From: Candidatus Kaiserbacteria bacterium
GTDB lineage: Bacteria; Patescibacteriota; Minisyncoccia; Phycocordibacterales; UBA918
Direction of reading: 5' to 3'
Length of the DNA stretch: 6,834 nucleotides
NCBI GenBank assembly: GCA_023264435.1
Contig: JAHFMK010000028.1
Coordinates: 1 to 6,834 of the forward strand
The notes below the pieces were generated by a model. That model made no database searches. It had not been told where the DNA came from and saw only the letters and a list, made by a program, of their open reading frames with translations. Of the stretch, positions 1 to 5,724 are shown piece after piece. Each line of letters opens with the position of its first letter. Position 1 is the stretch's first letter. The translations under genes were made by a program, and so were the position numbers.

Positions 1-2
1 AT

Positions 3-2600
3 ATTACGCTTTCACACTTCCGTGAGCTGTTTCCTAACGAACCACTCAACTATTTTATCTATAACTCTGACCGCCTTGATGAGGTGCGTGATTTTGCTAC
101 CAGTGAGACAACGCAGGTGATGATTATTAACATTGATGCGTTTCGTAAGAGCTTTTCTGATAAAGGGAGTGGCAGTGCGCTCCGTATCCACCAAGTGATT
201 GATGGCATGGAGGGACGCAAGCCAATTGAGTTTATCCAACAGACACAGCCGATTGTAATTATTGATGAACCACAGTCAGTCGATAATACCGAAAAGGCGA
301 AGGAAGCGATTAAGTCACTTAATCCTTTGTGCATTCTGCGCTACTCCGCAACTCACCGTGATACATACAACCTCATGTACAAGCTCGGTCCAGTGGAGGC
401 CTATGAGCAGGGGCTCGTGAAGGGAATTGAAGTACTGGCAATGGGCGGTGGAGAGAAAGAGCGACATATCAAGCTCCTCAATGTAAAAGAAAAACCGAGC
501 TATACGGCAGAACTAGAACTAAAAGTGGTGAGTAGTGCTGGTGGGTTTGAACGGAAGAAAGTAAAAGTAAACCCGGGCAATCGTCGAGACATTGAAGCGC
601 TCACGAAGAATTCGGTATATAGCGGTTTGTTTGTAGCGAATATCGGGACAATGTCAGGCCGTGAGTTTGTGGAGTTTGATAATGGTGACTTGGTGCAACT
701 AGCTGCTGGCACAAATGAAACTGCCAACATTAAGGCACAGATACGAGCCACGATTGAACGCCACCTCGACCGAGAAATGCGCTTGCTAGAGCAGAACATC
801 AAAGTGCTAACACTGTTCTTCTTGGACAAAGTAGGTAACTACCGTGAGTACACACCGGAAGGAGCAAAGCCGGGTCCATACGCTAAGATTTTTGAAAACG
901 AATACTTGGACCTCATCAAGCTTCAGAAGTACAACACGCTGTTTGATAACGCCGAGATTAAACGGTATGCCCTCAATGATGACGTATCGTCTGTCCACGA
1001 TGGTTACTTTGCAATGGATAAAGCCAAAAAAGGCTCAGCGAATGCGGGCGAGATGGTTTTTATTGAATCCAAAGGTGATGGGTCTACCGTGAAGGATGAG
1101 TCTGTCTACGACCTCATCATGAAAGACAAAGAGCGATTGTTGAGTACTGATACACCACTGCGCTTCATCTTTTCGCACTCAGCTTTGAAGGAAGGGTGGG
1201 ACAATCCAAACGTGTTCCAGATTTGTACGCTCGTGGAGACTAATGACACCATGACCAAGCGACAGAAGGTTGGTCGTGGTTTGCGTCTGCCGGTGTACTC
1301 GAGCGGTCCGAATCAAGGTGAACGAGTGCGAGATGAACAGCTCAATGTTCTCACAGTGATTGCAAACGAAAGCTACGCTGACTTTGCTGACAGTCTCCAG
1401 AAAGAAATTGAAGGGGAAACCAACACAAAGTTTGGTGTGATTGATGCTCGTTTGTTTGAACACATTCTCTTTAGTCCAACTGAAGGTGCAGACCCAGAAC
1501 CACTTGGCTACGAACGAGCAGAGGAGATTGTCGACTACCTAGTTGGTCGAGGAATGCTTGATAGACACGGAAAGGCAACTCCCGAACTCAAGGAGCACGT
1601 AGCAACCGACAAGGTGCCACTACCAGAAAAATACGAGTCACTTACGACTGATGTTGTAGCTGGTATTAAGAGTGTGACTAAGCGTCTTCCCGTTAAAAAC
1701 GTTGCTGATGAAGTGCGCATCCGTCCAAACAAAGAAGTGATCCTGAGTCCAGAATTCACTGAGTTGTGGGACAAAATTAAGCACAAGACCAGGTATCACG
1801 TTACGGTTGATGTACCAGAGCTTGTGAAGGAATCAGCGCATGAGATAAGTAAAATGCCTGTTGTTCGGTTGAGTCCAATCATTGCTGAGTTGGTGAAGCT
1901 TGATATTACGCAGGCTGGTATTGAAGTCAGTGACCCAATCCAAACCAGAACGTACATCCGAGACAACGATGTAGAGAAGAACGTACCGGACCTATTGGCT
2001 CACATACAGACCTATACTGGACTGAAGCGACGGACCATAGCCGATATTCTCATCAAGTCGGGGACACTTGAAAGTGTATACAACAACCCTGAACAATATC
2101 TCTCGCAGGTGGTAGAGATAATTAACCGTCACAAGCGACACATGCTCGTTGATGGTATTAAGTACACGAAGATTGATGGAGAGTATTACGAGCAGACACA
2201 GTTTGAATCTGATGAACTGATTGGCTACCTGACTTCAAACGCTATCCCGGTTACCAAAAGCACGTATTCTCACGTAGTGTATGACTCTGATATTGAGAAG
2301 TCATTTGCTGAGCGTTTAGAGCAAGATACAGACGTAAAAGTGTACGCAAAACTGCCACGTTGGTTTACGGTCCCGACACCACTTGGAGACTACAATCCTG
2401 ACTGGGCGGTAGTGCTTGACCAGAATGGGGTAGAGAAGTTGTACTTCATTGTGGAGACTAAAGGGTCCACACTCATCGACGACCTCCGCTTCAATGAGGA
2501 TGCCAAGATTCGTTGTGGTCAACAGCACTTTGAGTCGCTCGACACTGGCGTTACTTACACAATGGCCGACTCGTATGACGTGTGGCGTAAGAAGGTTTAG
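3..2600 (+). CDS. res: Type III restriction enzyme Res subunit (5'-partial)
   Basis: This is the ATP-dependent translocase/endonuclease subunit of a type III restriction-modification system, which acts with a Mod methyltransferase on unmethylated sites. The frame is open from base 3, so the GTG at 84 is only an internal codon; 865 codons are visible. The Res family usually approaches 1000 residues, so the Q-motif and Walker A lie left of the window. Helicase motif II reads DEPQ (264-275) and motif III reads SAT (345-353). Motif V (FSHSALKEGWDNP, near 1170-1210) is followed by motif VI QKVGRGLR (1263-1286). The C-terminal PD-(D/E)XK nuclease is intact: Asp of NPDW at 2400-2402, then Glu and Lys of VETKG at 2454-2456 and 2460-2462. 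No frameshift is visible, so the seen part looks functional. The gene is richer in GC than the genes to its right, which suggests transfer. The mod gene is not in the window and is expected upstream. Confidence 0.95.
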   Translation: MTLSHFRELFPNEPLNYFIYNSDRLDEVRDFATSETTQVMIINIDAFRKSFSDKGSGSALRIHQVIDGMEGRKPIEFIQQTQPIVIIDEPQSVDNTEKAKEAIKSLNPLCILRYSATHRDTYNLMYKLGPVEAYEQGLVKGIEVLAMGGGEKERHIKLLNVKEKPSYTAELELKVVSSAGGFERKKVKVNPGNRRDIEALTKNSVYSGLFVANIGTMSGREFVEFDNGDLVQLAAGTNETANIKAQIRATIERHLDREMRLLEQNIKVLTLFFLDKVGNYREYTPEGAKPGPYAKIFENEYLDLIKLQKYNTLFDNAEIKRYALNDDVSSVHDGYFAMDKAKKGSANAGEMVFIESKGDGSTVKDESVYDLIMKDKERLLSTDTPLRFIFSHSALKEGWDNPNVFQICTLVETNDTMTKRQKVGRGLRLPVYSSGPNQGERVRDEQLNVLTVIANESYADFADSLQKEIEGETNTKFGVIDARLFEHILFSPTEGADPEPLGYERAEEIVDYLVGRGMLDRHGKATPELKEHVATDKVPLPEKYESLTTDVVAGIKSVTKRLPVKNVADEVRIRPNKEVILSPEFTELWDKIKHKTRYHVTVDVPELVKESAHEISKMPVVRLSPIIAELVKLDITQAGIEVSDPIQTRTYIRDNDVEKNVPDLLAHIQTYTGLKRRTIADILIKSGTLESVYNNPEQYLSQVVEIINRHKRHMLVDGIKYTKIDGEYYEQTQFESDELIGYLTSNAIPVTKSTYSHVVYDSDIEKSFAERLEQDTDVKVYAKLPRWFTVPTPLGDYNPDWAVVLDQNGVEKLYFIVETKGSTLIDDLRFNEDAKIRCGQQHFESLDTGVTYTMADSYDVWRKKV

Positions 2601-2818
2601 AGGGCTGAAGTTTTCTTGTTTCGCTTCTTTTTCTTCTTACCTTTACGTTGCTTCTTTTCGTTTTCTTCGACCATGTTCAACCACTCCGCTTCAGTGTATT
2701 TATTGAAATTATGGGGGACGATTTTGAAGGGTGCTGCCTGGCCAGACCATAACACCACTTTGCGGTTCGTATTGTCTGGTTTATCTGGTTTTCTGAAACT
2801 TACTTTGCGTTTTCGCAT
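2597..2818 (-). CDS. Small lysine-rich protein of unknown function
   Basis: This 73-codon ORF begins at an ATG (2816-2818) and ends with TAA, overlapping the res stop by 4 bases in convergent orientation. I do not recognise the product. It is strongly basic at both ends (RKRK at residues 2-5 and a Lys/Arg run near residues 56-69). The central part is less repetitive, with aromatic and mixed residues (VVLWSGQ, PHNFNKYTEAEWLNMVEE), and is more protein-like than a chance frame. There is no signal peptide or membrane segment. No good Shine-Dalgarno precedes the ATG. A TATAAT on the same strand (2830-2835) lies 11 bases before it, which would give a near-leaderless mRNA. The ORF lies wholly inside the block between res and the truncated glmS, so it may travel with the restriction system. 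It could also be a spurious frame in an A-rich strand, since the Lys run is low-complexity. Confidence 0.5.
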   Translation of the reverse strand: MRKRKVSFRKPDKPDNTNRKVVLWSGQAAPFKIVPHNFNKYTEAEWLNMVEENEKKQRKGKKKKKRNKKTSAL

Positions 2819-2829
2819 GGAAGACTTTT

Positions 2830-2835
2830 ATTATA
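2830..2835 (-). promoter_or_regulatory. Possible -10 element of the lysine-rich ORF
   Basis: A perfect TATAAT on the minus strand sits 11 bases before the ATG at 2818, just inside the foreign side of the glmS junction. No -35 hexamer is evident at 16-18 bases. In AT-rich DNA this may be chance. Confidence 0.25.
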
Positions 2836-2839
2836 CAAA

Positions 2840-2975
2840 CCTCTGCTTTTACCGCACCTGCACCTGAAACAAAAATACCTACTGAATCATATCCTCTGTA
2901 TTCAAGTGATGTGAGTCCATCAAGAAGTATCTCCTGTGCATTTTGTTTTCCAGTATAGGCAAATATTCCACACAT
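2840..2975 (-). pseudogene. glmS: Truncated 5' fragment of glmS (glucosamine-fructose-6-phosphate aminotransferase)
   Basis: GlmS makes glucosamine-6-phosphate from fructose-6-phosphate and glutamine, the first step towards UDP-GlcNAc and peptidoglycan. Here only the first 45 codons are recognisable. They begin with MCGIFAYTGK, whose Cys2 is the N-terminal nucleophile of the class II glutamine amidotransferase domain after Met removal. They continue through LLDGLTSLEYRGYDS, the family's YRGYDS motif at residues 26-31, to GAVKAE. A full protein is about 600 residues. After about 2840 the frame stays open to a stop at 2781-2783, but the added residues (CIIKVFHAKTQ...) bear no resemblance to GlmS. 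The break coincides with the end of the restriction block. The ATG and upstream AT-rich region look intact. The rest of the gene may lie beyond the restriction genes, may be lost, or the junction may be an assembly chimera. Confidence 0.85.
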
Positions 2976-2988
2976 ATATAATGCATAT

Positions 2989-2994
2989 AGTATA
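2989..2994 (-). promoter_or_regulatory. Possible -10 element of the glmS remnant
   Basis: TATACT on the minus strand ends 13 bases before the glmS ATG and is preceded by TTTGT. No clear -35 is seen. If genuine, the leader would be only a few bases and the promoter would still drive the truncated frame. Confidence 0.3.
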
Positions 2995-3070
2995 ACAAAT
3001 AAAATATGTGTTGAGTATTACACAATTGGTTGAAGACCCCCAAGCTGTGAATATGTTACTTTGTTATACT
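2989..3070. repeat. 11-bp perfect inverted repeat between glmS remnant and DedA gene
   Basis: The arm AGTATAACAAA (2989-2999) is the exact reverse complement of TTTGTTATACT (3060-3070), with 60 bases between the arms. A related motif, ATACTATATG, occurs at 3099-3108 on the plus strand and as its reverse complement at 2984-2993. The arms include TATACT hexamers facing outward to glmS (left) and rightward to DedA, so they may simply be matching promoter cores. An operator is possible but unproven. Confidence 0.45.
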
Positions 3071-3097
3071 GAGCTCGATAGAGTAGTGGATGCTACA

Positions 3098-3103
3098 TAT
3101 ACT
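3098..3103 (+). promoter_or_regulatory. Possible -10 element of the DedA gene
   Basis: TATACT lies 27 bases before the preferred ATG at 3131. A purine-rich GAAAGAA (3118-3124) between them could act as a weak ribosome binding site. No convincing -35 is seen. Confidence 0.25.
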
Positions 3104-3130
3104 ATATGTGTTATTCTGAAAGAATATATT

Positions 3131-3724
3131 ATGTCAGCTGATCAAATTCTTATATTATTTACTACCTACACGTACCTCATTCTTTTTCCTATTGCGATAC
3201 TTGAAGGCCATGTTATTAGTCTCATTGTAGGATTTCTTGCACAGCTTGGATATATAAATCCTTTTATTGCAGGAGCTGTCATTATGTCTGGAAATCTTAC
3301 GGGTGACATCCTTATTTATTGGATAGGGTATTACAAAGGAGAAAAGTTTCTTGATCGCTGGGGTAAGTATATTGGTATCACGAGTGTGTCGATAGAGAAA
3401 AGTAAAAAGCTATTTAGCAATCATCATAGTAAGTTGCTTTTTATATCAAAACTGACGAATGGTTTTGGATTAATGATAGCAATATTATTTACCGCTGGTC
3501 TCGCAAGAGTACCATTTAGAACATATTTATTGTGGAATTTTCTTGGAGAACTTTTATGGACGAGTTTACTTATAACGCTTGGATATCTCTTCGGACATCT
3601 TTATACTCAGATTGAAAATGTTATTTTCAATATAGGGTTGGTGGTTGGTCTGTGTATCAGCATAATCATTATTATAAAAATTCGGCAATATATGATTGAA
3701 TATTATAATAATAAAACTACTTGA
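3131..3724 (+). CDS. DedA-family (SNARE-associated/VTT domain) membrane protein
   Basis: This is a polytopic inner-membrane protein of the DedA/VTT family, whose members are linked to polyprenyl-phosphate and phospholipid flipping and to membrane homeostasis. I chose the ATG at 3131 (197 residues), because the frame upstream to 3008 lacks family resemblance and GAAAGAA precedes this start. Family features in order: a first membrane/re-entrant region carrying EGHVISLIVGFLAQLG (residues 25-40), then GNLTGDILIYWIGYYKG (54-70), then NFLGELLWTSLLITLGYLFG (136-155), and a C-terminal hydrophobic helix near 165-183. The usual GRFxPxxR segment is replaced by SKLTNGFG (106-113), giving Lys for the first Arg and Gly for the second. 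The gene is AT-rich and ends in TGA, overlapping the convergent glycosyltransferase by 8 bases. Family assignment is firm; substrate is unknown. Confidence 0.88.
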   Translation: MSADQILILFTTYTYLILFPIAILEGHVISLIVGFLAQLGYINPFIAGAVIMSGNLTGDILIYWIGYYKGEKFLDRWGKYIGITSVSIEKSKKLFSNHHSKLLFISKLTNGFGLMIAILFTAGLARVPFRTYLLWNFLGELLWTSLLITLGYLFGHLYTQIENVIFNIGLVVGLCISIIIIIKIRQYMIEYYNNKTT

Positions 3725-4469
3725 AATTTTTTATTCTAATATCGTCATATTTTTGTGTGAATGGTTTTCCAAGAAAGGTTATCCATATAAACGAAATAGC
3801 ATAGAGAAAGCCAGTTTTAATTAGACCATTTTTTTGCAAGCGACGACCTGATGCATAGATAGGAAGCGCAAAAGTCCACTTTACCTTGCCAATTGCGTTG
3901 AGTCTTCGTCCGGTGTCTACATCTTCACCATAAAATTGGATATTTGTATTGTATCCGCCAATTTTTTCAAGGGCTTCTCTGCGTACAATATAATTTCCAC
4001 CTTGGAACAGTGATTTTTTATGAAAGAATAACCCAGTAATGTAATCGAACGCAAATCCTATGATATACCATATTTTTGTTATGAGACGAGCGTAGAGAGG
4101 TAGATCAAAATATACATGTGGACCAGTAAGTGCGATAAGAGAAGGGTCTTGACTAAATTCACGAATTACGGTGGGGAGCCAATTTTTGGTAATTTGAGTA
4201 TCAGCATCGATATTGGCAATAAGATCACCTGTTGATGCTTTGAAACCTGCTTGTCGTGCCCACACAACACCCTTTTGGGGTTCATTGATGACCTTTGTTC
4301 CAAGGACTGATTGTGCGCGTTCGAAGGTTCTGTCAGTACTCGCATTATTAATCACCAGCACCTCAGTTTCGATGTTTTGATTTCGAGCAATTTCGGTCTG
4401 TAATACAGAAAGACAGGTAAGGATGTTGTCCTCTTCATTATAAGCAGGAATAACAAAACTTATTTTCAT
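3717..4469 (-). CDS. Family 2 glycosyltransferase (GT-A fold)
   Basis: This 250-residue protein transfers a sugar from a nucleotide- or lipid-linked donor, most likely to a cell-envelope acceptor. The start is the ATG at 4467-4469. The N-terminus FVIPAYNEEDNI (residues 5-16) and NNASTDRT (41-48) form the nucleotide-binding part. IDADT carries the metal-binding DxD-type motif at 88-90, and YGEDVDTGRRL (180-190) supplies the acidic ED pair of the GT2 catalytic site. FQGGNYIVRREALEKIGGY (155-173) is the typical acceptor-side segment. Hydrophobic stretches at about 130-148 and 221-235 suggest membrane association. The gene converges on DedA with an 8-base overlap and diverges from the PAP2-like gene with a 20-base gap, so the three may share regulation. 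No Shine-Dalgarno precedes the ATG. Donor and acceptor cannot be read from the sequence. Confidence 0.92.
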   Translation of the reverse strand: MKISFVIPAYNEEDNILTCLSVLQTEIARNQNIETEVLVINNASTDRTFERAQSVLGTKVINEPQKGVVWARQAGFKASTGDLIANIDADTQITKNWLPTVIREFSQDPSLIALTGPHVYFDLPLYARLITKIWYIIGFAFDYITGLFFHKKSLFQGGNYIVRREALEKIGGYNTNIQFYGEDVDTGRRLNAIGKVKWTFALPIYASGRRLQKNGLIKTGFLYAISFIWITFLGKPFTQKYDDIRIKNFK

Positions 4470-4489
4470 ATGTATAATATGATAACATT
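4470..4489. promoter_or_regulatory. Minimal divergent promoter between glycosyltransferase and PAP2-like gene
   Basis: Only 20 bases separate the two divergent ATGs. On the plus strand TATAAT occupies 4473-4478; on the minus strand TATTAT occupies the complement of 4474-4479. The two -10 boxes overlap almost completely, and each would start transcription within a few bases of its ATG. No -35 matches are convincing, and any -35 would lie inside the opposite gene. Assignment rests on position and the -10 sequences only. Confidence 0.4.
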
Positions 4490-5167
4490 ATGCACATGAT
4501 TAATGAAGATTTGTCTTATAATGCCTATTCTAATCTTTTTAGAGAGAGAGAATATTTAGTTTCAGCCGGTATTTCGTTTGTATTTTTTCTTACAAGTTTG
4601 TGCGTGAGTTTCTATGCAGTCCAATTTGCTGCGAGAGATGCGGGTAATTCTACGAGTGACATAGTGCTCGATAATTTACCAGTATTAAATACAGATATTA
4701 TTTTTAGTGAAGGTGCACTCATACTTATAATTTTTGTTACTGTGCTGCTTTTTCTAAAACCAAGAACGATTCCTTTTGTATTGAGGAGTCTCGCACTACT
4801 CATTTGGACACGTTCATTTTTTGTGATTATGACGCACCTTGCACCATATCCAGATCATATTATTACTGATTTTGGTCAGCTTACGTATTTATCTTCTGGC
4901 TTTGATTTATTTTTTTCGGGACACACTGCGATACCATTTATGCTCGCACTTATCTTTTGGAGTATACCGAAACTTCGACTATTTTTTATTATATCTTCCA
5001 TAATTGCAGGAAGTGCAGTACTTCTTGGACATTTACATTACACGATTGATGTGTTCGCTGCATACTTTATTACGTACGGTGTATATCACTTTGCTCGGTT
5101 TATTTTTAAAAAAGAGTATCGAATTTTTAATAACGCAATATCATCATCGGATGGTATTTATACGTGA
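4490..5167 (+). CDS. PAP2_C / sphingomyelin-synthase-like membrane phosphotransferase
   Basis: This 225-residue protein has about six membrane segments (near residues 24-48, 72-90, 93-115, 146-160, 163-181 and 184-203). It has the motif order of the PAP2_C branch of the lipid phosphatase superfamily, which includes sphingomyelin synthases. FFSGHT (141-146) gives His145 and HLHYTIDVFAAYF (181-193) gives His183 and Asp187, together the family's His-His-Asp triad. RSFFVIMTHLAPYPD (108-122) resembles the extracytoplasmic loop region before the SGHT motif. Expected activity is phosphatase or head-group transfer on a lipid substrate at the outer face of the membrane; sphingolipid synthesis itself should not be assumed. 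The start may be the ATG at 4490 or the one at 4496; neither has a Shine-Dalgarno and a leaderless mRNA is plausible. It neighbours a glycosyltransferase and DedA, which suggests lipid-carrier or lipid-glycan metabolism. Ends in TGA, followed at once by TAG. Confidence 0.85.
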   Translation: MHMINEDLSYNAYSNLFREREYLVSAGISFVFFLTSLCVSFYAVQFAARDAGNSTSDIVLDNLPVLNTDIIFSEGALILIIFVTVLLFLKPRTIPFVLRSLALLIWTRSFFVIMTHLAPYPDHIITDFGQLTYLSSGFDLFFSGHTAIPFMLALIFWSIPKLRLFFIISSIIAGSAVLLGHLHYTIDVFAAYFITYGVYHFARFIFKKEYRIFNNAISSSDGIYT

Positions 5168-5199
5168 TAGTTCATTTATAAATATGGTGTCGAAATGTG

Positions 5200-5282
5200 T
5201 GCGCCGGGCTGGATTCGAACCAGCGAAGACTGATGTCAGCAGATTTACAGTCTGCCCTCGTTGACCACTTGAGTACCGACGC
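5200..5282 (-). tRNA. tRNA-Tyr (anticodon GUA)
   Basis: This is a complete 83-base cloverleaf. The acceptor stem GCGTCGG/CCGGCGC forms 7 pairs with one G-U, and is followed by T8 and A9. The D stem is CTC/GAG. The anticodon stem-loop GCAGA-CTGTAAA-TCTGC has the anticodon GTA at 5246-5248. A 14-base variable arm with a GAC/GTC stem is typical of class II tRNA-Tyr, and the T arm is GCTGG-TTCGAAT-CCAGC. The discriminator is A (5200). The next bases read ACA, so CCA is not encoded and must be added after transcription. Confidence 0.95.
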
Positions 5283-5370
5283 ATGAAAGTCTATTACCTA
5301 GACACGCATTACGGTATCATAATTTACACACAAATAAAAGCCCACCCTAAGGATACACCATTGTTCATTG

Positions 5371-5399
5371 TTGACGCACCGCCAGAGTTCCCGTACCAT
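5371..5399 (+). promoter_or_regulatory. Probable promoter of tRNA-Trp
   Basis: TTGACG (5371-5376) matches five of six -35 consensus bases. It is followed after 17 bases by TACCAT (5394-5399), a fair -10. The predicted start is only a few bases before the tRNA at 5409, which suits a tRNA gene. Confidence 0.5.
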
Positions 5400-5408
5400 A
5401 CTGCTCAT

Positions 5409-5479
5409 GGGTCTATAGTTCAGTGGTAGAATAGCGGTCTCCAAAACCGTTGACCGAGGTTCGAATCCTCGTGGACCCG
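5409..5479 (+). tRNA. tRNA-Trp (anticodon CCA)
   Basis: This is a 71-base cloverleaf. The acceptor GGGTCTA/TGGACCC forms 7 pairs with one U-G. The D arm is GTTC-AGTGGTA-GAAT, and the anticodon arm GCGGT-CTCCAAA-ACCGT has CCA at 5441-5443. The variable loop is TGAC and the T arm is CGAGG-TTCGAAT-CCTCG. The discriminator is G, as expected for bacterial tRNA-Trp. The following bases are CAA, so CCA is not encoded. It is divergent from tRNA-Tyr, 126 bases away. The CCA anticodon reads UGG only, consistent with UGA acting as a stop here. Confidence 0.94.
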
Positions 5480-5724
5480 CAATGAACGAAGTAGATGAAG
5501 TGTTCATCAGGATTTAAAACTGTTGTGAAATAGTTTTGGAGTCAATTTTGAGCAAATGGTGAACAAAATATCCATAACGGGTACTGGTCGTGTAATGACC
5601 GAATTCTCTTAAATACAGAACTCAGTGGTGGTGTGTAATATAGGGAGACATACTTTGGGAATTTATATTTAGTAATTCACATAGATATAAAAGTCCTCCC
5701 CGTGAGTATGTTACTGTTACACTA
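5480..5724 (+). other. Non-coding stretch between tRNA-Trp and pilin gene
   Basis: No convincing gene lies in these 245 bases. Weak structures can be drawn: ATGAAC/GTTCAT (5482-5507) with a 14-base loop, and AAAACT/AGTTTT (5516-5537) with a 10-base loop whose 3' arm ends in four T. The second is a possible weak terminator for the tRNA. Nearer the pilin gene, TATAAA (5686-5691) could be a -10. CCTCC (5695-5699) resembles the anti-Shine-Dalgarno rather than a ribosome binding site. None of these is strong. Confidence 0.3.

Noticed and set aside
84..2600. GTG at 84 as the start of the restriction gene
   Set aside because: The frame stays open to the window's left edge and codons 3-83 encode family-like residues (FRELFPNEPLNYFIYNSDRLDE), so the gene is simply cut by the window.
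2616..2867. Plus-strand 83-codon ORF opposite the lysine-rich ORF
   Set aside because: Its Phe/Ser-rich start is the complement of the Lys run; it crosses the glmS junction and lacks any family resemblance.
3008..3130. N-terminal 41-codon extension of the DedA protein from 3008
   Set aside because: It shows no family similarity, spans AT-rich probable promoter motifs, and the ATG at 3131 gives a normal-length protein with a weak ribosome binding site.
5004..5264. Plus-strand 86-codon ORF ending GFEPAKTDVSRFTVCPR
   Set aside because: It overlaps the PAP2-like gene in another frame and ends in the antisense of tRNA-Tyr; not a gene.
5363..5487. 8-bp inverted repeat GTTCATTG / CAATGAAC flanking tRNA-Trp as a possible attachment site or element end
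   Set aside because: It is short, imperfectly placed around the promoter and tRNA, and there is no integrase or duplicated tRNA end; chance is the likeliest explanation.
5298..5507. Minus-strand 69-codon ORF containing GFEPRSTVLETAILPLNYRP
   Set aside because: It is the antisense translation of tRNA-Trp, a well-known kind of false protein annotation.
5643..5711. Competing helices GGGAG/CTCCC (5643-5647, 5696-5700) and ACATACT/AGTATGT (5648-5654, 5705-5711) as a riboswitch upstream of the pilin
   Set aside because: The arms are short and not nested, and the left arms would lie upstream of the transcription start if TATAAA at 5686 is the -10; no known riboswitch pattern is seen.
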